A stretch of 64,000 nt of DNA from Rhododendron vialii (Eukaryota > Streptophyta > Magnoliopsida > Ericales > Ericaceae). Under the pieces are notes generated by a model. That model ran no database searches. It was not told the DNA's origin and was given only the letters and a program-made list of their open reading frames with translations. The translations under genes were made by a program, and so were the position numbers. The stretch is taken from NCBI RefSeq assembly GCF_030253575.1, contig NC_080557.1, positions 43,662,501 to 43,726,500 on the forward strand. Direction: 5' to 3'. This document shows, piece by piece, positions 1 to 11,690 of the stretch. Positions within the stretch are counted from its first letter, which is position 1. Each line of letters begins with the position of its first letter.

Positions 1-229
1 TTTTTGCTGAGCAAAAAGGATGAAAGAGGGGGACAATCGGCTACAATTTTTTCTCGGTGTGACTATAGAAACTCCAAATCCGCCACAGGTCACACAAGGG
101 ACCGATCATCATGGGTTTCTATCGCTACAGTCAGGCCAGTGGAATTGCAAAGGTACAAAGGGGCATCGTTCGATCGTCGGCACATCAATTGAGTTGCAAG
201 ATTGGCTGTTTTTTTTATTTAACCGGATC
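1..229. other. No recognised feature
   Basis: Short open frames run through this stretch on the plus strand, but none has recognisable protein similarity or a plausible gene structure. Nothing else is seen before the hAT target-site duplication. Confidence 0.5.
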
Positions 230-237
230 ATACCAAT

Positions 238-1150
238 TAGGGGTGGCAAATTGAACTCAGACCCATTAACAAACCCAGACCCATCAACTAGAAAATAGAC
301 CCAACTCAACCCATTTATTAGTTGGGTAAGAATGGGTTCAAACCCAACTAACCCAGTATTAGTTGGGTCATAATTGGGCATCAATTGGGTCAACTTAAAT
401 GACCCAATGGGCAATGAAAGTAACCCACCAAATTTCATCTCTTAATTGGTCTCTTTTCCAAACCCAGACCCATCAATTGGTCTTTTTTCCCTCTCTCTCT
501 CCCCCCCCCCCCCCCCCCCCCCGCTGGTCTCTTTTCCCTCTCTCTCTCTCTCCCCCCGCTGGTCCGAATTAAAAATCAATTGTGACCGGTAACAATTATT
601 TTGACCAGTCAAAATTGAAAACACATCTCATTCATTAATTGCGCGAATGGACCCGTGAAATTGTGCTCCGCCTTGAATAAATTTCTCTTATGGTAGTCCC
701 GCAAAGGGTTTGGATTAAAAAATGGACTTATTTTTTTGTCCTTATTCAAATTTTTTTTTGTTTTTTGTCATCTTTTTGTGACTTATTAATTTGTTTTGAT
801 GAGAGGAATCGGAAAAGTAAAAAAATTTTATCGAAACTTAGAATTTTTTGAATAAAGACAAAAAAAAATCAATAAGACAAAAAAAATTACTTATTCCCGT
901 CTTTTTGAAAAAATTTATGAGTTTCGATTATAATTTTTTTTTACTTTTCTAATTTTTCGATCATAATTTTTAGTATATATGTAATTGGGTTAATGGGCGG
1001 GTCGGGTTTGCTTTAAAATAAATGGGTCGGGTTGGGTATGGGTAATTAGACTCATAGTTAATGGGTCTAAATGGGTCAATGACCCATTAAAGACCCAACC
1101 CACTAACAACTTACCCAATTTGACCCAAACCCGCCCGTTTGCCACCCCTA
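238..1150. mobile_element. Non-autonomous hAT-type element, 913 bp, with 8-bp target duplication
   Basis: Both ends carry the same 13-bp terminal inverted repeat, TAGGGGTGGCAAA at 238 and its complement ending at 1150. The flanks are a perfect 8-bp direct repeat, ATACCAAT, at 230-237 and 1151-1158. An 8-bp duplication and a TAGGG-type end are typical of the hAT superfamily. Both subterminal regions are rich in ACCCA/TGGGT words, as expected for transposase-binding subterminal repeats. No transposase frame is present, so it would need an enzyme in trans. The interior holds a 22-nt C run (501-522), CT tracts and a partly self-complementary AT-rich core (about 700-960). Confidence 0.9.
501..522. 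repeat. C homopolymer of 22 nt
   Basis: An uninterrupted C run between CT tracts inside the hAT-type element. Its length is likely variable and prone to sequencing error. Confidence 0.95.
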
Positions 1151-1158
1151 ATACCAAT

Positions 1159-1607
1159 ATTATTAACAAACCCAACCAAAGCAAATATAGTAAAATAAGA
1201 GGGGATACTACCGGTCCCAAAATACAGAAACTAATAAAATAAAATACAACAAAATCAAAAAAGAAAAGCCACCTGAAATCACGACGCCGGAGCTGGACCC
1301 GTCGGACACACTCGTGAAGAGGGGTTGGAGAGGCTAGATATGAACACGGAGCAAACCCTCCTGGATGACCCACCGGACCAACTCGATCTCGTCCCGCCGC
1401 AGACTGGAGGTAGAAGCCGCTGCAGACGCCGTTTTCGTCGCCGGTGAATTGATTCCAAGAAGTAAGGTCTAGAACCCCAGACTTGGCTCCAGAGTCTAAA
1501 AATGAAGGGGAGAGTGAAAAATGTCAACTTCCTAAGGAAAGTCTCAACCACCTCACAACCTTGGGCCCAGTGAGAAGAGAGAATGAGAGGAGAGAGGCTG
1601 AAAGTGG
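1159..1607. other. Unassigned stretch between two hAT elements
   Basis: GC content rises at about 1270-1470, and a 90-codon open frame rich in Arg and Ser runs on the minus strand (1279-1551). It could be a remnant of a gene's first exon, but no family is recognised and no splice structure is evident. Confidence 0.3.
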
Positions 1608-1615
1608 GGAGGAAC

Positions 1616-3192
1616 TAAGAGTGTCAAATGGTCCGGGCCAGCATAACACGTTTAAATATGGCATGGGCACGGTCTTAGTGAGCACATGGACGGGCACGGA
1701 CACGGTCTTGGTGGGGCAAGGCACGACACGACACAGTTTTAGTGGGCACGTGGATTGGCACGGAAGTGAGCGGGCACGGCACAGAAGTTGGCCTGACACA
1801 GCACAGCATGACATAGTAGTTGAATGGGCATGGCATGACACGACACGGTTCTAGGCCTCGCCGGGCACGACACGGGTTGACGGGCACGACACGGTTCTAG
1901 GCCTCGCCGGGCACGACACGGGTTGACGGGCACGACACGGGTTGACGGGCACCGCACGACACGGTTCTAGCCGGGCACGACATAGGTTGACGGATACGAA
2001 AGAGCACGACACAAGGCACGAGAAAAAAATTATTAAATAATTTGTCTTGTGACTCATAAATTTAATGTGATTAATTAACAATAATTTTAATTACAAAACA
2101 AGGCATTTTAGTTTCATAATTTATAAATAAAAAAAAAGCTTTTAAATTGGAACAACTAACAATAAATAAGGGAAAAAAACTAACTTTAAAAAAAAAGCCT
2201 CCATGATTCAAACCCAAGTCCTATGGAACTTGTCACACATCACAAACTACCAAGACCATTAGTCATGTAATGTTTTTACTTCGAACAACTAATAATAAAT
2301 AAGAAACAAAATTGGCTTTAAAAAATAATCTCTATGGGGTTTGAACCAATATATATATTATATAATTGGAACAACCAATATATATATTATATAATTCTAT
2401 TCTATAAAAATGAGTCTCTTGTACGATAGTCACACAATTGCAACACAATTATGACGATTCATACCGTTCATTTTGTTGTCTTGGTGTTTTAATCACTCTC
2501 GTAAATTTTCGGGTCTATCGGATTTTGGAAGCCCTTTCATTGGGACACAGATTCATTAATAGAATTTTTTTTATGTGCGATCAAGTATATAACGATAACC
2601 AATTTACTTTATTTTTTGCACGGATGAGATATAATCACTCCCACATAAAAAGGTAGATGGTTCCGATTTTCAAAAAACAGCTTGGGCGGCCCTCAAGTGG
2701 TGCATTATAAGACTTTAACGCCTTTGGAAGTACCGAATAGAGTCACATGAGATGCCAATTGCTATAGCCTATAGGGGTTATAGGGGTCAAACGACACAGC
2801 CCGTTTGACACTTTTAAATAGGCATGACACGATTAAAAACGACACAACACAGTACGACCAAGTAAAACGGGCACGACATGAAGCACGACACAATTGAAAA
2901 ATGGCATGACACGACACAATCATGTAAATGGGTCGGCACGGCACGACACGATTAAAAAACGGGCTAGCATGGCACGACACGATTTAAGTAAATGGGCTCG
3001 GCCCCGTAGACACGATTGAAAAACAACACGACACGATTTAAGTAAATGAGTACTACACGACACGACACAGCACGATTAAAAATAGCACTGCATGACACGA
3101 CACGATTTAAGTAAACAGACCAGCACGGCACCGCACGAAATTACGGTTGGCACGAAGCTAAGCGTGCCGACACGGCCCGTTTGACACTCCTG
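1616..3192. mobile_element. Non-autonomous hAT-type element, about 1.58 kb, with imperfect 8-bp target duplication
   Basis: The left end reads TAAGAGTGTCAAA and the complement of the right end reads CAGGAGTGTCAAA, an imperfect 13-bp inverted repeat. The flanks GGAGGAAC (1608-1615) and TGAGGAAC (3193-3200) differ at one base, consistent with an old 8-bp hAT duplication. Both subterminal regions are filled with degenerate GGCACGACACG words (about 1650-1990 and 2790-3180). The AT-rich middle (2030-2780) has no transposase frame. The open frames through the subterminal repeats are artefacts of the repeated words. Confidence 0.75.
1851..1990. repeat. Subterminal tandem repeats of a CACGACACGGGTTGACGGG-type unit
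   Basis: Several head-to-tail copies of a unit of about 19-20 bp, some extended by a TTCTAGGCCTCGCCGGG segment, form the densest part of the left subterminal region of the surrounding hAT-type element. Confidence 0.8.
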
Positions 3193-3200
3193 TGAGGAAC

Positions 3201-3529
3201 CCATCCCAGATTCTGCTTTCTTTCTACGCCAAACAAGTAAGATTGGTTGTTGATGATGAGACGTTTTAACTGATTAACTAATCATTGTTTAACAAGCAAT
3301 TCAAGTGATGACCCTCAGAGAAAAAAAGATCTTTAACAACCCCACAAAAATCTCACTTAAAGTTGCATCTATATTTTCGGAGAGAGAGAGAGAGCATTTG
3401 GCGGTGCACCAAGTCTACTGGAGGAGAGGATGGACATCATGTGGAATTTTATACAGTAAAATAATTGCTCATCAATGATACACTAGTTGGTAATTCAACT
3501 ACTATTACAATTCACATGATCAGCAAAGC
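3201..3529. other. No recognised feature
   Basis: AT-rich intergenic DNA with a short GA tract at about 3379-3394. No gene is seen. Confidence 0.5.
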
Positions 3530-3532
3530 TAA

Positions 3533-3774
3533 AAGTCCGTTCCGTTTTTTTTTTAAACCTTCCTTTTTAAAAAGAATATAATTTTGAACTAATATATTAT
3601 GAAAATGAAAACTAATTTTTCAATTTTTTTTGCATTGTTTAAAAGATCTCAATGAGATCTATTAAATAAGATCCACATTAGTAGAAAAATTATTTGCATA
3701 AACACATTATTTTTGAGTTTAAAATTATCTTACTTTTTTTAAAGTTCCTTTTACTGTTCATATGGAACGGATCC
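3533..3774 (-). mobile_element. Tourist-like MITE, copy 1 of a four-member family
   Basis: About 242 bp with ends AAGTCCGTTCCG and CGGAACGGATCC and a TAA direct repeat on both sides (3530-3532, 3775-3777). The interior (GCAAAAAAAATTG, AAGATCTCAATGAGATCT, TTTTTGAGTTT words) matches the copies at 25.4, 47.3 and 58.4 kb. The strand is given relative to the copies at 25.4 and 47.3 kb. The TAA/TTA duplication points to PIF/Harbinger (Tourist). This is the most decayed of the four. Confidence 0.7.
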
Positions 3775-3777
3775 TAA

Positions 3778-4590
3778 ACCTGATAGACTTTGCTTGGAAG
3801 TTTTTTTTTAAAAAAAATTACTAGAAAGGAGAAAAAGATTAATAATCCCCATTAATTGCAAACAAGGAATTTTGACTTCTACCTTTGCCTCGATTTTTTT
3901 TTGAAACTTTATTTGTATTGGCAGCAATAATTAAATACTGTAATTAATTGTCGCATTCTTCAAAACATTTAATTAATGGATTCCCTTTACAGCAGTAGTA
4001 TGTGTTTAGATTGAAATCAAATCCCTTGAAGCAACCTGGAGTAAATGTTAAACTCCCCCTGGCTTCCTCATTAGTATAGTAGTCCATTAATTAATACTGT
4101 AGTAATTATACTACACTACTACTAAATTATCAACTCAATCATGTGAGGTACCATATTCTTACTCGCAAACCCATGTAATTGTTTAGTGATTCTGGGACAT
4201 CATGGGACAATTATCTTTCATGAAGCCCCGGGTCCTCAATTCTCAAAACTAGCATTACTAGCTTTGAAGGAGACGAAGGATCCATTTTACGATTCCAAAA
4301 ATTCATCGGAGCATATGTAAACTTCCGAAAACAAGATCTGCAGGTATAAAATCCCTACACTGTCATCACGAGATATATTTTGTTTTTTATCTGCAAAAAC
4401 GCCCAAAGGGCTGTCATCACGAGATTGAATCGATTTGAATCTGAATCATATAATAATCTACTTTCACAATAATGTTCTTTCAATTTTAATCCTGGAACAG
4501 TAAACTTTCTCGAAATTAATAGTCAACACATATACTCCAAAATCCAGCATACATGCACATTCCCAGCCTAATGATAAGATAAAACAGAAA
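3778..4590. other. AT-rich intergenic DNA, no gene seen
   Basis: No frame with protein similarity, and no terminal repeats recognised. Homopurine and AT words only. Confidence 0.5.
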
Positions 4591-4972
4591 TGCTACATAC
4601 ACTACACACTTTCACTACACCATCCACTACATTTTTTATGGGACTCATTTCGGGTCCAACAAAAAATACAGAAAAATATCCATAAATTTTAAAATAATAT
4701 TTTAGGGGGCCCCGTAAAAAATCAGCTCTAACAAGTTTCGATAAATATTATTTCTGAGTTCGTATGTTCGAAACTGTGCAATTGAGCATTTTCACTCCTA
4801 TAAATTTAAAAATAATACTTACCGCTACCGGTTAAATCTGATTTTTTGCAGGGCCTCCTAAAATATTATACGAAAATTTATGGATATTTTTTTGTATTTT
4901 TTGTTGGACCCGAAATGAGTCCCATAAAAAATGTAGTGGATGGTGTAGTAAAAATATGTAGTGTATGTAGCA
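4591..4972. mobile_element. Foldback MITE with about 140-bp inverted arms
   Basis: The first and last roughly 140 bp are near-perfect reverse complements, starting TGCTACATACACTACA on either side and continuing through shared words such as CACCATCCACTACATTTTTT and GGGACTCATTTCGGGTCC. The unpaired centre is about 100 bp. No clear target duplication is visible. It ends under 300 bp upstream of the EOL2 start codon, so it probably forms part of that promoter region. Confidence 0.75.
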
Positions 4973-5063
4973 ACAAGTTACCACTGTGAATAAAATAATT
5001 GAAATTAGATCTGAAACTTCTCGTTTCCTCCAGTAAACTCCTCACCTCACCTGAGACACTCAA

Positions 5064-5097
5064 CTCTCTCTCTGTCTCTCTCTCTCTCTCTCTCTCC
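5064..5097 (+). repeat. CT microsatellite in probable 5' leader of the EOL2 gene
   Basis: A run of CT repeats with one interruption, about 165 bp upstream of the start codon and pyrimidine-rich on the coding strand. Confidence 0.85.
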
Positions 5098-5259
5098 TGA
5101 ATCATCATTCTCCTCTCCTCTGTTTCTCCTTAACAAAGGCCATCTCAAATTCTCAATCATCCTTTCCATTCAGTCGATTCAGTTCACACTCCCATTATTT
5201 CTTTCTAATAATAACTTAGGTGTACGGGTCAACTTACGAGTCCACTTTTCGGTCCTTCA

Positions 5260-8200
5260 ATGTCAGTTTCCACTGAAAATGGCAATCAATCTCCAAACCC
5301 AGCAACCCATTCCATCTCCAAATTCGCGGCCTTCATCCGTCACTACGCGCAGCCGTTCACAACCTCCGTGCGCGGCGGCCTCAACCTCATAGACCGCCAC
5401 AAGACAACCCAAGTCCACGCCCTGCACCCCTCCGATACCTCCTCCCCTGCCAAACCCACAATCAGCTCAATCCTCTCGAGTTCCAGCAACGGCGCCGTTT
5501 CGACGTCCGAAGAAGCTCTCCTCCCTTACGGACTCCCTGCAACTGACCTCCTCGAGCCCCCCGTGGATCCTCACCTCAAACCCGTCGATTTCCTCGCCGC
5601 CTTGTCCGACGTCTACCGCCGCCTCGAAAACTGCCGCGGGAAAAACAAATCGCTGGTTTTGCTCGAGCAGCACTCGATCCTGCGTGGCCTTAACGACCCG
5701 AAGCTGCTCCGGCGGTGCCTCCAGGCGGCGCGCGAGCACGCGGCGGATGTGCACTCGGAGGTTGTGCTGTCGTCGTGGTTGCGTTACGAGAGGAGGGAGG
5801 ATGAGCTTGTGGGTATTTTGTCTAACGTCGCTTCGGCTTCTGGGTATGATTCCAATTCAGTTTTTGATTGTTACAGATGTCAGAATGGAAAAATGGAGGC
5901 AACTAATGTGGGTATATCAATTGGGGAAAGTGATGTTTGTTTCCGTATTGGAGAGGGGGAAATTTATTGTGTGAGAGAGAGAATTGCTGCACTTTCGCGC
6001 CCTTTGGAAGCAATGCTGTATGGGGGTTTTATCGAGTCGAAGAGGGAGAGGATTGATTTCTCAGAAATGGGGATTTCTGTGGAAGGAATGAGAGCAGTGG
6101 ATGTGTTTAGTAGGACCAGGAGATTGGACTCAGTTGCCCCTGGTGTAGTTCTTGAGCTGCTTTCTTTTGCAAACAGGTTCTGCTGTGAGGAAATGAAGTC
6201 TAGTTGTGATGAGACTTTAGCGTCTTTAGTGTCCAATGCAGAAAATGCTTTGATTCTGATTGATTACGGGTTGGAGGAGAGCGCGAATCTTCTTGTGGCC
6301 TCTTGTTTGCAAGTATTACTGAGAGAGCTACCGAGTTTGTTATATAATTCAAAGGTGAGGAAAATATTTTGTAGTCCGGAGGGCAGAGAGAGATTGGCCA
6401 TGGCGGGACATTGTTCTTTCTTGTTGTACGATTTCCTTACCCAGGTTGCTATGCAAGAGAGAGTAACTTCGGAAATAATGGTAATGTTACTGGAGAGGCT
6501 GAAAGAATGTGCTACTGAGAAGTGGCAGAAGGAACTTGCATTGCATCAATTGGGTTGTGTTTTACTGGAAAGGAAGGAATACAAGGAAGCTCAAAATTGT
6601 TTTGAGGCAGCAGCCGAAATGGGTCATGTTTATTCAGTTGTTGGTGTTGCAAGAACTCAATATAAGCAAGGAAAGAGGTTTTCAGCATACAAGTTGATTA
6701 ATTCTCTGATCTCCGAGTACAAGCCAGTTGGGTGGATGTACCAAGAATTGTCATTGTATAATGTGGGGACAAAGAAGATTTTGGATATGAAGACCGCCAC
6801 TGAATTGGATCCCACTCTTTTGTTTCCTTATAAGTACAGAGCAGTTGCAATGGTGGAAGAAAGTCAAATTGGGCAAGCCATTTTGGAGATTAACAAAGTC
6901 ATCGGGTTTAAGGTTTCTCCAGACTGCCTTGAACTGAGGGCTTGGTTTTTTATCACACTTGGGGATTATGAAGCTGCTCTGAGAGATATTAGGGCACTGT
7001 TAACTTTGGAGCCTGATTATATGATGTTTGGTGGGAAGATGAGAGGGGATCACTTGGTTGAGCTCCTCAGTCAGGGTGTTCTACAGTGGGGTCCCGGTGA
7101 CTGCTGGATGCAACTTTATGATCAGTGGTCTTCGGTTGATGATATTGGTTCTTTAGCTGTTACACATCAAATGCTGGTAAATGACCCTCGAAAGAGCCTT
7201 TTGCTTTTTCGACAATCTCTACTTCTGTTAAGGTAAGGTAACGATGGATTTTAATCCATTCTCGATTACTTTGGACTCATAACAAGTTTATGCTGTCATT
7301 ATCACTAGATATGGATTATCCAGATTAGCACACTTAAGAAACTCTTCCACATTTTACATGGTAGAACTGACATCTTATTCTTCAAGTGTGAAATCATGCC
7401 TGCAGGAAATAACATAGGCCCATGAACTAATCCAGTCAAACGTTTGGCATACTATGCTTAGCAGCTTAGCTCTACATTCACTTTAATGGTGCCCACACAC
7501 ACACAATGCAATGCTTCCACATGACACTTTCCTAGGAATTTTTTTGGTCTGTAAGTTTTATTGCATATCTGCCGACATCTTGATGGCTGAAGTAATAGGA
7601 TCAATTCATAGCTGTTAATGGTGTAGGTTAAACTGTCAAAAGGCTGCGATGCGATGTCTGAGGTTGGCTCGGAATCATGCTAGCTCAGAGCATGAAAGGC
7701 TTATATATGAAGGATGGATTCTCTATGACACTGGGTATCGAGAAGAAGCACTAGCTAAAGCTGAATTGTCCATTTCGATTCAGAGGTCATTTGAAGCCTT
7801 CTTCCTCAAGGCATACACACTAGCAGATACCACTCTGGATTCTGTATCTTCTTCGCATGTCATTCAACTTTTGGAGGAAGCTCTCAGATGTCCCTCAGAC
7901 AGTCTCCGGAAAGGACAAGTATGTCTACAAGGAGAATGGAAGTCTTCATTTTCTTTGTCGCATTCCCTAATTGGGTTTATTGATTGTGTACTATATTTTT
8001 CAGGCACTGAACAACCTAGGGAGTATTTATGTGGATTGTGGTAAACTGGAACTTGCTGCAGATTGCTATTTGAAAGCTCTTGACATCAAGCATACAAGAG
8101 CACATCAAGGGTTGGCACGTGTATATCACCTTAAAAATCAAAGAAAAGCTGCTTATGATGAAATGACTAAGCTGATTGAGAAGGCACAAAACAAAGCATC

Positions 8201-8839
8201 AGCTTATGAAAAGCGATCAGAGTACTGTGACCGTGAACTGGCGAATAGTGATCTCAGTATGGCAACACAATTGGATCCTATGAGAACTTATCCCTACAGA
8301 TTTAGGGCTGCAGGTATTTTTTTGTGACCTTAAACTTTATTCTGAGGTTCTGAAATGTGTTCGAAGTTCAAACATTTCCAAATAATAGTCCAAGGGCGGA
8401 ATTTTGAATTTCTATGCAATTTATGCTGTAGTGTCTGCAAATAAGATCTCAGTTTGAACTTTGAAGTTTCACAGAAACTATGGTTAATTTGGTGAAGTTC
8501 GTCGATGTTGGAGGAATGTATACAAATACGGACTTCATTAGCTTGTACAAGATTCATGTTTTGTTCTGTTTATTTCACACTGACATATGAACAACAATTC
8601 CACCAGTGCTTATGGATGACCAAAGTGAAAATGAAGCAGTGCATGAGCTAACAAAAGCCCTAGCTTTCAAGCCTGACCTGCAAATGCTCCATCTCCGAGC
8701 AGCATTCCACGAGTCTATGGGTGACTTCGTTTCTGGTCTCAGAGACTGTGAGGCCGCTCTCTGCTTGGATCCCAATCACAAAGACACCCTTGATCTATAT
8801 AATCGAATACACGGTGGAGCTCCCAATTCGCATATGTGA
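5260..8839 (+). CDS. EOL2: ETO1-like protein 2 (BTB/TPR substrate adaptor of a CUL3 ubiquitin ligase)
   Basis: Four exons: 5260-7232, 7627-7918, 8004-8313 and 8607-8839. All introns are GT-AG and the exons join in frame to 2808 nt, 935 residues. ETO1/EOL proteins bridge type-2 ACC synthases to CUL3 and trigger their degradation, limiting ethylene synthesis in the cytosol. A BTB region lies at about residues 225-320 (around ALSRPLEAMLYGGFIES). TPR-like helical repeats fill most of the rest from about 415 (for example LGCVLLERKEYKEAQNCF). The C-terminal half has the family's strongly conserved stretches ALNNLGSIYVDC and YEKRSEYCDREL. The N-terminal region, with HALHPSD and GLPATDLLEPPVDPHLKPVDF, fits EOL2 better than ETO1 or EOL1. 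Length is normal for the family. The start is the first ATG of the long first exon. Nothing is broken; the paralogue assignment is by recall, not alignment. Confidence 0.93.
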
Positions 8840-9389
8840 GTCACTATTTTTGCGTTAATGAAATCATACTGATTGCCGGTCTTGAAGGATTTCGGATGGA
8901 ACACCAATCAACTGGAAATTGAAGACTGCACATGATACTTATGATTGAAAAATCGATTATTTATTTCCTACCCCTGGCTGCGTAAGAGTTTGGTTAAGCG
9001 CGGAGCCATGTATATATGTTGATATGGAGCTGACGATGATGATTAAACAGTTTGTGGAGCAGCCCACGAGACCTCTATAGAACAAAAACAAATTTTCCCA
9101 CCACACAATTCAGCTGGCCGAGAGGGGGTTTGAGATGGTTGACAGAGGAGATTGTTTTGGAGGATGGCATGAGATTTTGTGCATTTTGTCTCAGTAAGAA
9201 AGGAAATTTTCATACAATTTCTCATGTACACTTAAAAGGTTCTTATATAAGACATTGATTTCTTCTAAACTGAGAGCAGCGGTTGGAGATCTCATTTTTC
9301 TCTTTCAGTTGCATTATGGATGGCTTTGCTGTTGTCTTCAAGCTGCATATTGGTATGTCCTTTCTGATTGAATCTCTACTTCGTTCAAC
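8840..9389. other. EOL2 3' flank, no gene seen
   Basis: Follows the stop codon and probably holds the 3' untranslated region and polyadenylation site. Short open frames here lack family features. Confidence 0.5.
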
Positions 9390-10206
9390 ACAACTAAACA
9401 ATTACCAGAAACAATATGTCCAAGTTCTGGGATTTTATATCCTGCTCTACTAACAAATCAATCTATTGTATTATTGTATTTGACTCCATATGACAATATG
9501 CATATACAAAATCAATCAATACAAATGAAACATGTATTGTGTTTTCTCTATGGCAAAAAGTACGCTCTATACCTCTCCTATCAACAAAACACGGGTCTTT
9601 AACTGTTATCAACTCCAACAGGAATCTTTTACTAACACTGTTCCACAATACACAAAGACCACTTTGCCCTTCAGTCTTTACCCATTATAGACTATTGCCT
9701 TCTCTCACGCGTTCTTTTGCTTCTGCAATGGTATCTTTACCCTCCAGCATCGAATCCTATATTTGGCCAAGGCCACTTCTCCAATCTCTCTCCTCCCAAT
9801 TCTCAAAGATAGAAAGAGAAGAAAAAAATTGTGCCCCTAATAAACACTCCACGTCTATTCATGCTTCTTTAAGCTGTGAAGGCATTTGCCTCTCTGACTC
9901 AAGCAACGCAGTTAGACGGTCCAACTGCCCTTCAAAGAATGAACCAAATCTGTGGCTATCAATTTGTCTCTCCCCCACTGCATTTCTATCTCCAAATGTA
10001 TTAATTCCCCTCTTTCCAATACCTAAACTGGTGGTGATTGATTCTTCAGCTACCTTTAGTAACTCTGCAACGCGCCTAGAACTTCGCTGTCTCCACAGGT
10101 GTGGGAGACCACCATGCAATTGAAGGCTGAAAACTCACTTCCTCCAAACTTCATCATTTTCCTCATCTCGGACAGCAATCGTTCCATGTCCATCTCTTTG
10201 ATTTCT

Positions 10207-10263
10207 AGTTTCAGACCAGATGAGTAGGCATATTTAGTTTCAGACCAGATGAGTAGGCATATT
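10207..10263 (-). repeat. 29-bp tandem duplication in the GRAS pseudogene
   Basis: Two adjacent copies of a unit starting AGTTTCAGACCAGATGAGTA. The length is not a multiple of three, so it shifts the frame. Only one copy is present in the intact paralogue. Confidence 0.9.
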
Positions 10264-10596
10264 CGCAGAGCCACTCTTTCATCTTCTAAATCTCTGAAGG
10301 GGTGAAAAGATCTGCCGGCATCACTTTTATTTGTTATGATCCGAATAGCTCACTAGTGTTGCCTTCCCAGTGCCTCAATCAAGGGATGCCTTTGAACTCC
10401 TTTGCCCTTGTCAAACAGTCAAGGTCCACAATGCAAACTTTCTCTACATCCTCAGTTAATGCTTCTAGGATGGATGAATTGGCAATGAAGTGAGAAAATC
10501 TCCTGTAAGGGAAGATTTGATAGAAGGTCCTGAATGCTGCCTCACAGTTCTTGCTTGTGTCCTGTGTCAGGTAGTTGAAGTGTTCATCCAGAGTTT

Positions 10597-10630
10597 GAAT
10601 CAAATTTGAGTAAGAATCAAATTTGAGTAA
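10597..10630 (-). repeat. 17-bp tandem duplication in the GRAS pseudogene
   Basis: Two exact head-to-tail copies of GAATCAAATTTGAGTAA; the insertion shifts the reading frame. Confidence 0.9.
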
Positions 10631-10974
10631 GACACAAGACGTTGGGCGACTCTGCCTTTCAGACAAGCCTTCTCTTCTAACTGCTTCAATATTAATTCCA
10701 CAAATCTTTATCTTGATTCTCGATCGCCTCTCCACAGCCTTGAGCAGATGGGTTATGCTCACTTCATCATTGAGTTTCATATCTTCCTATGCGAAAAAGG
10801 CTGTTTGGCTGATGAGACATCAACCGATTCTTCAATCGTAAAGAATTCTTGTGAAGGTGAACGGTTCTCACTTTCTGCCCAGTTGAAGAATCCTGCAACC
10901 TCATGAAATGAAAGCTTTTCTTACGAAATGATTCCCTGATTGTCCTTATTTTGTAAACACGGTTCAAATGGCAA

Positions 10975-10978
<4 letters not shown>

Positions 10979-11032
<54 letters not shown>
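10979..11032. repeat. Compound CT/CA microsatellite inside the GRAS pseudogene
   Basis: A long CT tract followed by a CA tract, in place of the acidic N-terminal coding sequence of the intact paralogue. Confidence 0.9.
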
Positions 11033-11690
11033 TAATGCACAAGTGAGATGAATATGAGTGAATCTGAAACTCTGCCGAACCCTCGCCGTTAGAGAAGAAA
11101 GAAGAAGAGAACTCACAATTTTCCATGTCAATATCCTTGTCAAGACCATGAAAACAAAATTCATCAAACTACGATTCCAAGGTGGTGTGGTATGACAGTA
11201 AGGGCTGATAGAGACCAGGCTGCATGATTTCCATGGTTATTAACCTAAAACAAGTGTGGTACGGCAGTATCTACAGAGGTGACCAAATATTGTTATTGGA
11301 GATAATAAGGTAGCAAAGGGGTGGGAGGAGAGAGAAAATATCTAGATCCCTAGATCCCAGGCGTCATTGTCTAATAGAGTTTCCCAAACCTCTCCAATTG
11401 GACCAATTCCATTAGAAATTTCTCAAGATGATTATGTGGTGGGTATTGTTTTTTTTTTCAATATGACACAATTCACCAAATATAAAATTGGATTCCATGG
11501 TTTACAGTTGGAGTAATAAAAATTCTTCATGTTTAATACTCATTAAGATAGTAAGATCACTTTATCCATTTACATCATCATATCTCCATCATGTTCTTAT
11601 GATCCGGCTGTTGATATGGAAACTCATGTTGACAGGCTCACAGTATATTGCTTTCATCAGGATATGGGAGATTTTGGGAATCTATTGCAC

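Larger units (their letters stand above)
9640..11234 (-). pseudogene. Decayed tandem copy of the NSP2-like GRAS gene
   Basis: Minus-strand similarity to the intact GRAS gene at 13194-14750 runs the whole length, from an ATGGAAAT start (11234) to the C-terminal part near 9640, but in several frames. Visible damage: a CT/CA microsatellite (about 10979-11032) inside the N-terminal region, a 17-bp tandem duplication (10597-10630), about 8 extra bases in the VHIID-equivalent motif (near 10410-10424), a 29-bp tandem duplication (10207-10263) and a 1-base deletion after the FNCMV motif (near 10110). Recognisable pieces include FYQIFPYRRFSHFIANSSILEAL and MKFGGSEFSAFNCMV. No functional GRAS protein can come from it. 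Confidence 0.9.
9390..11690 (-). repeat. Proximal copy of a tandem duplication that carries the GRAS gene
   Basis: Aligns by eye with about 12930-15540. Shared words outside the coding part include CTCTACTAACAAATCA/CTCTAGTAACAAATCA downstream, CCAATTGGACCAATTCCA/CCAATTGGAACAATTCCA upstream, and CATCAGGATATGGGAG at the far upstream edge. The duplication therefore carried the gene, its promoter region and its 3' flank. Confidence 0.75.

Noticed and set aside
1483..2081. Plus- and minus-strand frames of 70-123 codons
   Set aside because: They run through the CACGACACGG subterminal repeats of the hAT-type element; the repeated peptide words reflect the DNA repeat.
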